From JBMOKU01 sp049324315 (GTDB lineage Bacteria; Bacillota; Clostridia; Peptostreptococcales; Thermotaleaceae): a stretch of DNA of 64,000 nt. The notes beneath the pieces are model-generated. The model was not told the origin of the DNA. It was given only the letters and a program-made list of their open reading frames with translations, and did not search any database. Made by a program: the position numbers and the translations under genes. The stretch is from positions 1-64,000 of the forward strand of contig JBMOKU010000003.1 of assembly GCA_049324315.1 (NCBI GenBank), in the 5' to 3' direction. Position 1 is the stretch's first letter. Each line of letters opens with the position of its first letter. Of the stretch, positions 1 through 8,564 are shown piece by piece.

Positions 1-8
1 TTGCAAAT

Positions 9-67
9 CCCCCTTTTGGTTATGGTTTCTTGTCAACTCCATTATACCAAATTAAGGGGGTTTTTGC
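9..67 (+). terminator. Long hairpin with plus-strand T-run at window edge
   Basis: CCCCCTT pairs with AAGGGGG, and inside it TTGGT pairs with ACCAA and ATGG with CCAT. The right arm is followed on the plus strand by TTTTTGC and TTTTTT, so it reads as a rho-independent terminator for a plus-strand gene ending left of the window. On the minus strand it follows the structured element at 112-206, but it lacks a good U-tract in that direction. Confidence 0.55.
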
Positions 68-111
68 TTTTTTATTCAATTAATACTTAATGACTTACAT
101 TTATTTACATC

Positions 112-206
112 GTTTTTCAGTGGTCTCTACCAGTCCCCAAGTCTTGCCCTTCCCACTCAAATAACTTGAGTTTTTCAGCAGCCTCCGCGGAGACCATCAC
201 CTACAA
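112..206 (-). ncRNA. Unclassified structured RNA element downstream of cbiC
   Basis: Read on the minus strand, TGGTCTC at the 5' side pairs perfectly with GAGACCA at the 3' side, closing a domain of about 75 nt. Inside it ACTCAA-GTTAT-TTGAGT forms a hairpin, followed by GGGAAGG and a CCACTG segment. The position, between cbiC and whatever minus-strand gene lies left of the window, would suit a 5' leader. GGGAA and CCACTG also occur in cobalamin riboswitches, but the conserved GGTGAAA segment is missing, so that identity is only a guess. The same stretch also contains a 26-codon ATG reading frame. Confidence 0.35.
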
Positions 207-235
207 AAGAAAATACATTCCTGTAGATCTCTTAT

Positions 236-856
236 TTATAGCATATATAAAATCGCATTAATAATGGCTGCTGCTACCGTGCTCCCACCTTTTCTACCTC
301 TGGTGATGATATATGGTACATTGAGTTTTTCAAATTCTTCCTTTGATTCGGCAGCACCTACAAAACCTACCGGCACACCAACAACTAAAGCAGGCTTTAT
401 TCTCCCCTTTTCGATCATTTCTTTCAATGTATATAGTGCTGTCGGCGCATTTCCAATAACAAAAATCTTGTTTTTTTCGTCTTCTACGGCTTTTTCCATG
501 GAAATCATAGCCCTTGTAACACCACGGACTTTGGCCTTTTCCGCCACATCCTCATCTGCTATATAGCAGTGGACTTCGCCACCATATTGAGATAGTTTTG
601 TCTTATTAATACCGGACAGGGCCATTTTTGTATCTGTCACAATGTGAGCACCCTTTTTAATAACATCTTTTGCAGCTTCAATGGCATCCGGTGAAATGAC
701 CGTTATATCCGCATATTGAAAATCTGCTGTAGTATGGATAATTCTTTTTATAATTTTGCCGATTTCTTCCGGGAAAGTTCTCTCCCCCAATTCTTCTGTA
801 ATGATTTCAAAGCTTCGCTCTTCAATCTTGTGGGGTATTTTTATGTAATCACTCAT
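236..856 (-). CDS. cbiC: Precorrin-8X / cobalt-precorrin-8 methylmutase CbiC
   Basis: CbiC moves the C-11 methyl group of (cobalt-)precorrin-8 to C-12, giving (hydrogeno)cobyrinate, in the cytoplasm. The 206-residue protein has the usual family length. It carries the catalytic-His segment near residue 41 (RIIHTTAD) and a glycine-rich C-terminal half (VGVPVGFVGAAESKE, TRGRKGGST) typical of CobH/CbiC. I chose the ATG at 856 because AAGGAGG lies at the right distance; the 17-codon upstream extension has no such site. It is the last gene of the run before the window edge and starts 16 bp after the threonine kinase gene, so the two are co-transcribed. The ring-contraction genes cbiD, cbiE and cbiT are not visible here. 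Confidence 0.93.
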   Translation of the reverse strand: MSDYIKIPHKIEERSFEIITEELGERTFPEEIGKIIKRIIHTTADFQYADITVISPDAIEAAKDVIKKGAHIVTDTKMALSGINKTKLSQYGGEVHCYIADEDVAEKAKVRGVTRAMISMEKAVEDEKNKIFVIGNAPTALYTLKEMIEKGRIKPALVVGVPVGFVGAAESKEEFEKLNVPYIITRGRKGGSTVAAAIINAILYML

Positions 857-872
857 TATTGTTGTTTCCTCC

Positions 873-1754
873 TTAGATATTAATAATCCTGACTCCGCCT
901 TGAACAATTCTCGTCGTATAGTATGAAGGATAGGAAATAAATATATTTTTTCTACGCAGATCCTCTATCAGTGCTTCTATTTCAGTCTGTCCATCGTCAT
1001 AAAGAACACCAACAACCGTACCACTGTGGGCCACATTAACACCATAGCAGCCTCGCTTGGTAGATATTTCAATAATCTCTTCTAATTTGGGCTTATGTAT
1101 AATGTTTTGATTGGCTAAAGCACTTATGGTTGCTGCCTCCCCAAAAGCCTTGCGATCTTTAGAAAGATAACTGTTTTCAAACAGATGATACGCTCGTTCA
1201 ACCACTAACTGATTGTCTGACCTCATTCTTGAATAGTCATGCTTTCTAAATTCTTGGGTATCTAAGATCTGATCTGATTCAAGAACCAACACAGCTAAAT
1301 CTGGTATCCACTCAAAAGTCCTGATCCTTTTTCCCTGCAGATGATCAAACAAGGTTAATGCTTTAAATATGGTGCTATCTGTAGGCTCAACGGATACACA
1401 TAGCTTTGCCAATTCATCTTCATTCGGCATTTTCCCCAACAGTGCGGCCGTGGCACATATGGCAGCGGCAATATCCGCAGTACTGCTGGCCATCCCTTTC
1501 GCTACAGGAATATCAGAATCTATGGTTATTGATAAAGTATCTCCAACGCTGGATGGTTCACCATAGTACTCCAGCGTCTTATACATAGCTTCTACAGCTT
1601 TTGTTCTGCGATGGTCTCGATAGGCCGTATTAGATTCTTCAATTACCACTTCTGAGAAAACATTTACTGCATAGGATATCAATTTTTCACTATCTCCAAT
1701 CACGCCCTGCAGCAATTCTCCACAGGACGCCGGACATCTTGCTTTACGCTTCAT
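873..1754 (-). CDS. pduX: L-threonine kinase, PduX type (GHMP kinase)
   Basis: A GHMP-fold kinase that, in the PduX family, makes L-threonine-O-3-phosphate, the substrate of CobD for the aminopropanol arm of B12. The start (KARCPASCGELLQG) matches the PduX N-terminus, and the ATP-binding motif PVAKGMASSTADIAAA lies at about residues 83-98. The 293-residue length is usual. The start codon overlaps the end of cobD by 11 bp and cbiC follows 16 bp downstream, so function and context agree. The symbol pduX is used for the enzyme family; there is no propanediol locus here. Confidence 0.88.
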   Translation of the reverse strand: MKRKARCPASCGELLQGVIGDSEKLISYAVNVFSEVVIEESNTAYRDHRRTKAVEAMYKTLEYYGEPSSVGDTLSITIDSDIPVAKGMASSTADIAAAICATAALLGKMPNEDELAKLCVSVEPTDSTIFKALTLFDHLQGKRIRTFEWIPDLAVLVLESDQILDTQEFRKHDYSRMRSDNQLVVERAYHLFENSYLSKDRKAFGEAATISALANQNIIHKPKLEEIIEISTKRGCYGVNVAHSGTVVGVLYDDGQTEIEALIEDLRRKNIFISYPSYYTTRIVQGGVRIINI

Positions 1755-2823
1755 AAAAAACCTCTTTCATAGCCTGTATCAGTTTTTCATTTGATTCTCG
1801 ATCCTTGATTGCCACCCGATAGAACTGCTGGTTAAGATTTTCATAGTTCCCACATTGGCGGATTAAGATCTTTCTCATTAATAATTCCTTATGTAAATGA
1901 ATGCCTTCCTTCTCCATTTTTATTAGAATATAATTTGCCTCCGGCTTAAAAACTTTTATACCCGAAATCTTGCCTAAGGCATCATATAGATAGCATCTTT
2001 CCTTTAAAATCCAACTTCTACTTTCTTGGATATACGCTTCGTCCTTTAACAATATTTCTCCTGCCAATGCTGCATAGCTATTTACCGTCCATGGCTCCTT
2101 TTCATTCCGTACTTTTTCTAAAAGCACCGTATTACTGCTTATGCCATATCCGATTCGCAGCCCTGGCAGTGCAAAAAACTTTGTCAATGCACGAATAATA
2201 TATATATTCTTATATTCATCAATATATTGGCGTAAGGTATCCTGCTGGGGCTCATCAACAAAGTCAATAAAAGCTTCATCTACAATTAAATGTATTCTCT
2301 TCTCTGCGCAAAGCCTTAGGATTTCTTTTAATCGTTCTCTATCCACCAGTTTGCCAGTGGGATTATTGGGATTGCATAAAATCAAAAGATCTACATCCTC
2401 TAAAGCTCCAAAAATACCATCGTCTACTTGAAAATCATTTTTTTCCTTCAGATAATAAAAGACAACATCACAGCCGGCCTTGGTCAACGCTCTTTCATAC
2501 TCTAAAAATGTTGGCGCTGTCAATAAGCAGCGCTTGGCTCGCAATGCCGAGATAATGGAAAATATAATCTCCGTAGCACCGTTACCCACAATAATATTTT
2601 CCGGTGCCACATGATTTGCTTCTGCTATGGTCTGTACGAGACTCTTATATTCCGGATCAGGATATTTTTCAACGACATGGATATTCTCCACCAGTGCCTT
2701 CTTAAAACTCTTTGGTAGGCCAAGGGGATTGATATTTGCACTAAAATCTACGATTTCTTCTTCCTTGAAGCCATAGGCTTCTGCTATTTCATAGACATTT
2801 CCTCCATGTTTTACTTTTTTCAT
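1744..2823 (-). CDS. cobD: L-threonine-O-3-phosphate decarboxylase CobD
   Basis: A PLP-dependent class I/II aminotransferase-fold enzyme that decarboxylates threonine phosphate to (R)-1-amino-2-propanol phosphate, the side chain later attached by CbiB. The N-terminus KHGGNVYEIAE and the motif FSANINPLG are typical of CobD. The cofactor lysine sits in ALTKFFALPGLRIGYG, and NPNNPTG is the conserved asparagine loop. The start at 2823 follows a GGGAGAGGGGG stretch; the 44-codon upstream extension would run into cbiB. It lies 26 bp after cbiB and overlaps the threonine kinase gene, so substrate supply and use are encoded together. Confidence 0.93.
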   Translation of the reverse strand: MKKVKHGGNVYEIAEAYGFKEEEIVDFSANINPLGLPKSFKKALVENIHVVEKYPDPEYKSLVQTIAEANHVAPENIIVGNGATEIIFSIISALRAKRCLLTAPTFLEYERALTKAGCDVVFYYLKEKNDFQVDDGIFGALEDVDLLILCNPNNPTGKLVDRERLKEILRLCAEKRIHLIVDEAFIDFVDEPQQDTLRQYIDEYKNIYIIRALTKFFALPGLRIGYGISSNTVLLEKVRNEKEPWTVNSYAALAGEILLKDEAYIQESRSWILKERCYLYDALGKISGIKVFKPEANYILIKMEKEGIHLHKELLMRKILIRQCGNYENLNQQFYRVAIKDRESNEKLIQAMKEVFYEA

Positions 2824-2849
2824 GATTCTCCCCCTCTCCCTTACAGTTA

Positions 2850-3800
2850 TTAATGTATCCCTTTGACTAGATATTGAACCGATAATAAACTTACAATTCC
2901 AATCAAAGATGTCATGTACATGATCCTTATGGTATGCAAAATATCTTCTTTGCACAGTACCTTATTGGCATCACCTATAGTCGGTTTATAAACCGGCTTC
3001 CCAAAATACATGTTTGTACCGCCAATCTGTATACCTAACGCCCCTGCCACCGCAGCTTCCGGATAGCCACTATTAGGACTTTTATGATTCCTTCTATCCC
3101 GTAATAGTATTTTCACACTGTTTTTCCAATGATACTTACTAAAATAGGACGCAATAATAATAAAAACGGCTGTTAATCTTGCAGGTATCCAATTGGCAAT
3201 ATCATCGAACCTTGCCGATGCCCATCCAAAATGAATGTATCGATCGTTCTTGTATCCAACCATAGAGTCCAAGGTGTTCACTGCTTTATATGCCATTCCT
3301 AAAGGTACTCCTCCTATGATCATATAAAGCATCGGTGCAATGATACCGTCAGAGATATTCTCAGCAACCGTTTCTACAGCTCCCCTTGCCACGTTCTGTT
3401 CATCTAGATCTGTTGTGTCTCTCCCTACGATGTATGATAAAAACTTTCTTGCTTCCAGGAGGTCTCCTTTGTTCAGTTGATCATAAACCTTCCGACTTTC
3501 TTTATCTAAGCTCTTTATCGCCAATATCTGAAACATGAGAAAGGCTTCAATACCATCGGCCAGATAAGGATGGGTGACGAATGCTGCTTTAATGAGCAGC
3601 CATGTGCCTATATAGGCGCCTCCTACAACCATTCCTGTCAGAATCACACCTGCAATCTTTTCCTGAAGTTCTGTTTTGAAAATGGATCTTAGTATTCTCT
3701 CCAGTGCCTTGATACAATTTCCAATCAATACGATGGGATGCGGCAGCCAGTAAGGATCTCCAATGAGTAGGTCCATAAAATAAGCAAAAAGGATTTTCAT
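2850..3800 (-). CDS. cbiB: Adenosylcobinamide-phosphate synthase CbiB
   Basis: An integral membrane enzyme that joins adenosylcobyric acid to aminopropanol phosphate. It shows the family N-terminus (DLLIGDPYWLPHPIVLIGNCI), the segments GRDTTDLDEQNVARGAVETVAENISDGIIAPM and NTLDSMVGYKNDRY in pieces, and several hydrophobic helices including one at the C-terminus. At 316 residues it has the normal length. Its ATG overlaps the cbiP stop by 4 bp, indicating translational coupling, and cobD follows 26 bp later. Confidence 0.94.
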   Translation of the reverse strand: MKILFAYFMDLLIGDPYWLPHPIVLIGNCIKALERILRSIFKTELQEKIAGVILTGMVVGGAYIGTWLLIKAAFVTHPYLADGIEAFLMFQILAIKSLDKESRKVYDQLNKGDLLEARKFLSYIVGRDTTDLDEQNVARGAVETVAENISDGIIAPMLYMIIGGVPLGMAYKAVNTLDSMVGYKNDRYIHFGWASARFDDIANWIPARLTAVFIIIASYFSKYHWKNSVKILLRDRRNHKSPNSGYPEAAVAGALGIQIGGTNMYFGKPVYKPTIGDANKVLCKEDILHTIRIMYMTSLIGIVSLLSVQYLVKGIH

Positions 3801-5332
3801 TGCTGCTGCTCCCTGCCTACAATATCATAAATCTTTTCAAGGTCAATGTTCTCACGTACGATCTCGGCCAATTTATCGTATTCCTTTTCCTTAAATTCCT
3901 GAAAGCTCTGCAGACTGCTTTCAATAGAATCCAATCCTTTTTCCTGTCGAATGTTGTTTAATATCTTTCTGGTAAAAGGTATATTATCAAAAATACCATG
4001 GATATACGTTCCCATCACATTACCCGCTGTATTGACAGCACCATCTTCAATGGCTACTTCTTCATCCAGACTCTTATGAATGAGATTCATGATACGACAG
4101 TCTTTACCTAGTTTTGTCTGACCCATGTGTATCTCATATCCAGTTATATTTATATGTTCTAACCCAGCAAGAACCCCATTTGCCTTTGCCGTTACCACTG
4201 CTTCCACCTGTGTCGTTGTTTTCTCTAATTCAAAGATGGTTTCTACATCCAATAGTCCGAGTCCATTCACTTCAGGTATAGCACTTTCCGTTCCGTGGGG
4301 ATCATAGATTTTGTTGCCTAACATCTGATATCCACCGCAAATTCCTACAATGAGTCTTCCTTTTTTATGTAATCGTAAAATTTGTTCCTCTAAGCCAGTT
4401 TCTCTGAGATAAACTAAATCTTCAATGGTATTTTTCGATCCAGGTATAATGAGCATGTCCGGATCCCCAATATGTTGTCCCTTCATCACATATCTTAGTT
4501 CAACATCCTCTTGTGTCTCCAAAACATTGAAATCTGTAAAATTGGAAACATGGGGAAGATATAATACTTCGATTTTTATCTGACCATTCCCATTCCCTTG
4601 ATGTCTAAATCTCTCAGCCAGACTATCCTCATCTTCTATCTGCACATCCATATAGGGTATAACCCCCAATACAGGTATCTGAATAATATCTTCCAGCATT
4701 TTGATACCCGGTTTCAGTATTTCTACATCTCCTCTGAATTTATTAATAATAACACCCTTGACCCGCTTTTTCTCTTCCGGTGTCAACAGCAGCATCGTCC
4801 CAGCCAAAGAGGCAAATACGCCACCTCTGTCAATATCTCCAATTAATATCACCGGTGCATCTGCTAAATCAGCCATACCCATATTCACAATATCATTATC
4901 TCTAAGGTTTATTTCTGCAGGGCTTCCTGCGCCTTCCATCACAACAATATCATGCTGTTCAAGCAGCGTATCAAAGGCTTCTTTCACCATTTGGGCAAGA
5001 TCAGGTTTGAACTGATGGTATTCAACGGCTGACATGTTTTTATATACTTTTCCGTTTAAAATAACCTGGCATTTTTTATCCGTCGTTGGTTTTAATAACA
5101 CCGGATTCATCAGCACCTTCGGTTCAATGCCACAGGCTTCTGCTTGAACGACCTGGGCCCGGCCCATCTCTAACCCTTCCTTGGTAATGAAGGAATTGAG
5201 GGCCATATTTTGCGATTTAAAGGGTGCAACCCTGTAGCCATCTTGCTTAAATATCCTGCAAAAAGCAGCTGTTATCAAGCTTTTTCCCACAGAAGATCCC
5301 GTCCCCTGAAACATGATTCTCTTATTTCCCAT
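3797..5332 (-). CDS. cbiP: Adenosylcobyric acid synthase (glutamine-hydrolysing) CbiP/CobQ
   Basis: Amidates positions b, d, e and g of adenosylcobyrinic acid a,c-diamide using ATP and glutamine. The N-terminal dethiobiotin-synthetase-like domain carries the P-loop QGTGSSVGKS (residues 9-18). The C-terminal class I glutamine amidotransferase-like domain has the nucleophile in GICGGYQMLG and a histidine near GTYIHGIFD. The 511-residue length is normal. It starts directly after the cbiA stop, with its ribosome site inside cbiA, and overlaps cbiB by 4 bp. Confidence 0.95.
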   Translation of the reverse strand: MGNKRIMFQGTGSSVGKSLITAAFCRIFKQDGYRVAPFKSQNMALNSFITKEGLEMGRAQVVQAEACGIEPKVLMNPVLLKPTTDKKCQVILNGKVYKNMSAVEYHQFKPDLAQMVKEAFDTLLEQHDIVVMEGAGSPAEINLRDNDIVNMGMADLADAPVILIGDIDRGGVFASLAGTMLLLTPEEKKRVKGVIINKFRGDVEILKPGIKMLEDIIQIPVLGVIPYMDVQIEDEDSLAERFRHQGNGNGQIKIEVLYLPHVSNFTDFNVLETQEDVELRYVMKGQHIGDPDMLIIPGSKNTIEDLVYLRETGLEEQILRLHKKGRLIVGICGGYQMLGNKIYDPHGTESAIPEVNGLGLLDVETIFELEKTTTQVEAVVTAKANGVLAGLEHINITGYEIHMGQTKLGKDCRIMNLIHKSLDEEVAIEDGAVNTAGNVMGTYIHGIFDNIPFTRKILNNIRQEKGLDSIESSLQSFQEFKEKEYDKLAEIVRENIDLEKIYDIVGREQQQ

Positions 5333-6724
5333 TTATTTCACTTCTCCTAACTTGTATACTTTACAGCTTTTAATAAAGTCCCGGGCCAGTTCTTTATTAC
5401 TGTAAAAATGAATGTGGGCGTAAGCAGCCAGTGTGTTGTACTTTTTAAGACCACACGGCCATGTCTTGACTTCTCCCATATTATGATTTTTACGTACCTG
5501 ATACGTATAGATCCAATCGTTTCCCTCCGTAATCAAAGATCGATGAAATTCATGGCCGCGAGCCTTTCTATCCAGCAATGCAATGGGACACGGCCCCTGG
5601 ATATCAATATCCACATACCCAAAACGCTGGAGCCGATGGGTCATGGCAGCTTCCGTGTCAAATATCCCCACCATATCATACTGGTTGCCCGCTAAATCCT
5701 TAATGGCCTTTGTCAGATACATCAAGCCTCCGCATTCTGCATAGGTTGGTATTCCTTCTTCGATTGCTTTCTTTATGGAGTCCCTCATGGTCTTATTCTT
5801 TTCTAACTGTTTTCCAAAAACTTCTGGGAATCCGCCACCAATATAAAGACCATGCAAATTTTCAGGAATTCTCTGATCTTCAAGAGGACTGAAAAATACC
5901 AAGTTGGCACCTAGACACCGTAAAAGATCCAGGTTATCCTCATAGTAGAAATTGAAAGCCCTATCATAAGGTACACCAATGTTGATTTCTGCAGGATTTT
6001 CTTCCTCTTCTGTGCTTGCATAAGCTAATCTTTGGGAATCTTTTGCCATTTTTAAGATTCCATCCAAATCGATGGTTTCTTCTACCATTTGAGCAATTTG
6101 ATCTATTTTCATTTTTAGGTCTTCTACTTCGACACTGGGCACAAGACCCAAATGCCTGCTGTGCAGCTGAATGGCATCATTTGGTTTCAAATAGCCAAAG
6201 CATCGTATCCCTGTATCACGTTCGATAACTTCTTTTAATAATTCATAATGCTTATCCCCAGATACATTGTTGATAATGGCACCCTTCATATCCACATCTG
6301 TATCATATACTTTATATCCAAGAACCTGGGCTGCAGCGCTGGCAGACATACCCTTGCCATTTATGACCAATAGTACCGGTGCTTTGATGATCTTGGATAT
6401 ATGGGCAGTACTTCCTATATCCTTTGAATTGCCACGACCGTCATATAAGCCCATAACCCCTTCGACAACGGCAACATCCTTTTTCATGGCATTTTTTACA
6501 AATAATTGTTTCACAGTATCTTCTTTCAGCATCCATCCATCAAGATTTCTTGATTTATTGCCCGTTACAAAGCTGTGAAATGCCGGGTCTATATAATCCG
6601 GGCCAACTTTAAACGGCTGAACTTCAAGACCTCGTCTTTTTAAAGCTGCCATGATACCAATAGAAATAGTTGTTTTTCCTACACCACTTTGGGTGCCGGC
6701 CAATACAAATCTTGGCAAATTCAT
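5333..6724 (-). CDS. cbiA: Cobyrinic acid a,c-diamide synthase CbiA
   Basis: Amidates the a and c carboxylates of (hydrogeno)cobyrinate with ATP and glutamine. The P-loop GTQSGVGKTT lies near the N-terminus and the amidotransferase nucleophile is in YAECGGLMYL. The length is 463 residues from the ATG at 6724, chosen because AGGGAAGG lies 9 bp upstream; ATG 6733 is in frame but would sit on that site. It is the first gene after the cobalamin riboswitch and its terminator, so it and the genes behind it (cbiP to cbiC) should be switched off when adenosylcobalamin is plentiful. Confidence 0.94.
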   Translation of the reverse strand: MNLPRFVLAGTQSGVGKTTISIGIMAALKRRGLEVQPFKVGPDYIDPAFHSFVTGNKSRNLDGWMLKEDTVKQLFVKNAMKKDVAVVEGVMGLYDGRGNSKDIGSTAHISKIIKAPVLLVINGKGMSASAAAQVLGYKVYDTDVDMKGAIINNVSGDKHYELLKEVIERDTGIRCFGYLKPNDAIQLHSRHLGLVPSVEVEDLKMKIDQIAQMVEETIDLDGILKMAKDSQRLAYASTEEEENPAEINIGVPYDRAFNFYYEDNLDLLRCLGANLVFFSPLEDQRIPENLHGLYIGGGFPEVFGKQLEKNKTMRDSIKKAIEEGIPTYAECGGLMYLTKAIKDLAGNQYDMVGIFDTEAAMTHRLQRFGYVDIDIQGPCPIALLDRKARGHEFHRSLITEGNDWIYTYQVRKNHNMGEVKTWPCGLKKYNTLAAYAHIHFYSNKELARDFIKSCKVYKLGEVK

Positions 6725-6810
6725 GTTATCCATCCTTCCCTGTAGATATCCAACTTCAGAATTTGATTTATACAATCGGTCATGATTCCCTAGAAAGTTT
6801 ATCTTCGTCG

Positions 6811-6840
6811 GGCTACTAGCTACTAGCTGCTAGCTTCTGG
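6811..6840. repeat. Short tandem CTACTAG-type repeat in the cbiA leader
   Basis: Three imperfect copies of a 7-8 bp unit (CTACTAGC, TACTAGCT, GCTAGCTT) lie between the riboswitch terminator and cbiA. No function is visible. They may be a small dispersed repeat, or simply slippage in the mRNA leader. Confidence 0.4.
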
Positions 6841-6884
6841 CAAAAACTAAAAGAATACTTTGAAGTTGGCTGTCTATATACAAA

Positions 6885-6912
6885 TAGAAAAACCTTGACC
6901 AAGGGCCAAGGT
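6885..6912 (-). terminator. Riboswitch-controlled terminator before cbiA
   Basis: On the minus strand ACCTTGGCC-CTT-GGTCAAGGT makes a 9-bp stem with one G-U pair and a 3-nt loop, followed by TTTTTCT. It lies about 60 bp downstream of the cobalamin aptamer and upstream of cbiA, the arrangement of a transcription-attenuation riboswitch. Confidence 0.85.
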
Positions 6913-6969
6913 ATGAATATGCGTTAGCAAATACTACAGCCCTTCCCTCCGAAGGTGTAAGTTTGATCA

Positions 6970-7125
6970 ATATAGGCAGGTCTCCTGACTCATGGATCAT
7001 TTTACTCTCGACGCCTTCCCTGACAATACAAGTGGCATTTTGTCGATTTCATTCCCATTCACAGTAGCGGGGGCTGTGCCGGTCTTTCACCGAGCTTCCC
7101 AATTAAGTTTTACAACACCTATTTG
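6970..7125 (-). promoter_or_regulatory. Cobalamin (adenosylcobalamin) riboswitch
   Basis: Read on the minus strand, the segment carries the ordered conserved blocks of the classic cobalamin aptamer: AGGTG near 7118, TTAATTGGGAAGC, GGTGAAAGACC, CCCCGCTACTGT, GCCACTTG, GGGAAGGC and finally GAGTCAGGAGACCTGCC. It is followed by an intrinsic terminator (6885-6912) and then cbiA, so ligand binding is expected to stop transcription of cbiA-cbiP-cbiB-cobD-pduX-cbiC. It lies downstream of cobC, splitting the B12 genes into two transcription units. Confidence 0.96.
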
Positions 7126-7228
7126 ATGATGATATTTTGTTGAGTTCATCTTATCAGAGTTTCATGCATATTTCAATATTTATTATGCTTATTGATTGGT
7201 TTTTTTTGCGAATTCCAAAGTTTTTTTG

Positions 7229-7819
7229 TCATTGGTTCAATGCAGCAAGAACAGCAAAGCCATCGTGGATTTCGATTTTGGTCATACAACAGTTCTCGAT
7301 TTTATATTTCCAGTAATCCTCAATTCCCTTGCCTATCAGATGGGCAAGGGCTGCACGAATACAGCCTGCATGGGACACAATAAGAATTCTGCCATGCTCA
7401 TATCGCTCAATAATATCCTCTACTGCATTCTTGACCCTACTATACATCTGTTCCAGACTTTCTCCTTCCGGTGTAACATACTTTATGTAATCTTTTTCCC
7501 ATGCAGCTAGTTCCATGGGGTACTTATCCTTGATTTCGCAATATTGTAATCCTTCCCATATCCCAAAGTTCATTTCACGAAAACTGCTATTTACTCGTAT
7601 TTCTAGCTGGTGGTATTGATTGATCCATTCCGCGGTGACTCTTGTTCTGTTCATGTCACTGGTTACGATTGAATCAAACGGGATATTTTTCAGTTTCTCT
7701 GCAACTACCTTTGCCTGTGATATCCCATTTTCCGTAAGACATGTATCACGCCAGCCGGAATACTGCTTATTGCAATTGGCATAGGTCTCACCATGTCTAA
7801 CGAAGATCAACTCTAACAT
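7229..7819 (-). CDS. cobC: Alpha-ribazole phosphatase CobC (histidine phosphatase family)
   Basis: Removes the 5' phosphate of alpha-ribazole phosphate or of the assembled cobalamin 5'-phosphate. The phosphohistidine motif VRHGET is at residues 7-12, the second conserved histidine is in VSHAGCIRA, and MNFGIWEGLQY matches the family. At 196 residues it is normal. The symbol rests on context, since the fold is shared with phosphoglycerate mutases: it lies 4 bp after cobS in the nucleotide-loop gene set. Confidence 0.88.
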   Translation of the reverse strand: MLELIFVRHGETYANCNKQYSGWRDTCLTENGISQAKVVAEKLKNIPFDSIVTSDMNRTRVTAEWINQYHQLEIRVNSSFREMNFGIWEGLQYCEIKDKYPMELAAWEKDYIKYVTPEGESLEQMYSRVKNAVEDIIERYEHGRILIVSHAGCIRAALAHLIGKGIEDYWKYKIENCCMTKIEIHDGFAVLAALNQ

Positions 7820-7823
7820 GATA

Positions 7824-8564
7824 TTACCCCCATATTTTTGATATCAATAAAATATAAAGAAGATACCATATCTCTGACAGTTCGCACAGGGCCCCCAGGG
7901 TATCTCCTGTCATACCATGGATTTTTCCTGTGATATGTTTCACATACAATCTTGAACAAATAAATACAACAAGAATATAGGGCAAAGTTTTTCCGTATAT
8001 AATAGAAAACCCTACAGTAATCCATAAAGAAATCCAGAATTGCGTCCTGCTTACCTTTCCAATAAACATATTTCCCATACCACTGCTTCGAGCATACGTT
8101 GAAAATCGGCTGGCAGTTACAACGGCAAATCTGGAAAACACGGGCATTAGAAGTAAAATCGGATAAATTGTCGGTGTATGTATCACTTGGATCGCCGCTA
8201 CCTTTAACAGTAAAGTCAAAAAAATAGCCAAAGCAGCATTCGTTCCCAATCTACTGTCTTTCATAATTTCTAAAATGCGATCCCTTGAACGATTGCTGTA
8301 AATGCCATCAAAGGTATCACCTAGCCCATCTAAATGGAGTCCTCCGGTAATGATAACCTCCGCAATAACAGCTAAAACTGCCGCCAGCAGACTTCCGCCC
8401 AATATATAGCCCACATAATAAAAAGATACCGTGAACATACCTATGATAAAACCTACGAAGGGAAAAAAGATGATACCCTTCGAAAAATCTTCCTCTGTCA
8501 CGTCTAGTGTTATAGGAATGGGAATTCTGGTCAAAAACTGTATAATGAGTATTAAGCTTTTCAT
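7824..8564 (-). CDS. cobS: Adenosylcobinamide-GDP ribazoletransferase CobS
   Basis: A polytopic membrane enzyme that condenses AdoCbi-GDP with alpha-ribazole (phosphate), closing the nucleotide loop. It starts with the family signature IIQFLTRIPIP and carries HLDGLGDTFDGI, the metal-binding aspartate motif, plus DSRLGTNAAL; the rest is hydrophobic helices. Its ATG overlaps the stop of cobO (TAATG), so the two genes are translationally coupled, and cobC starts 4 bp later. Confidence 0.94.
   Translation of the reverse strand: MKSLILIIQFLTRIPIPITLDVTEEDFSKGIIFFPFVGFIIGMFTVSFYYVGYILGGSLLAAVLAVIAEVIITGGLHLDGLGDTFDGIYSNRSRDRILEIMKDSRLGTNAALAIFLTLLLKVAAIQVIHTPTIYPILLLMPVFSRFAVVTASRFSTYARSSGMGNMFIGKVSRTQFWISLWITVGFSIIYGKTLPYILVVFICSRLYVKHITGKIHGMTGDTLGALCELSEIWYLLYILLISKIWG

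Noticed and set aside
112..206. Firm assignment of the structured element as a cobalamin riboswitch
   Set aside because: Only GGGAA and CCACTG match; GGTGAAA and the terminal GAGTCAGGAGACCTGCC blocks present at 6970-7125 are absent.
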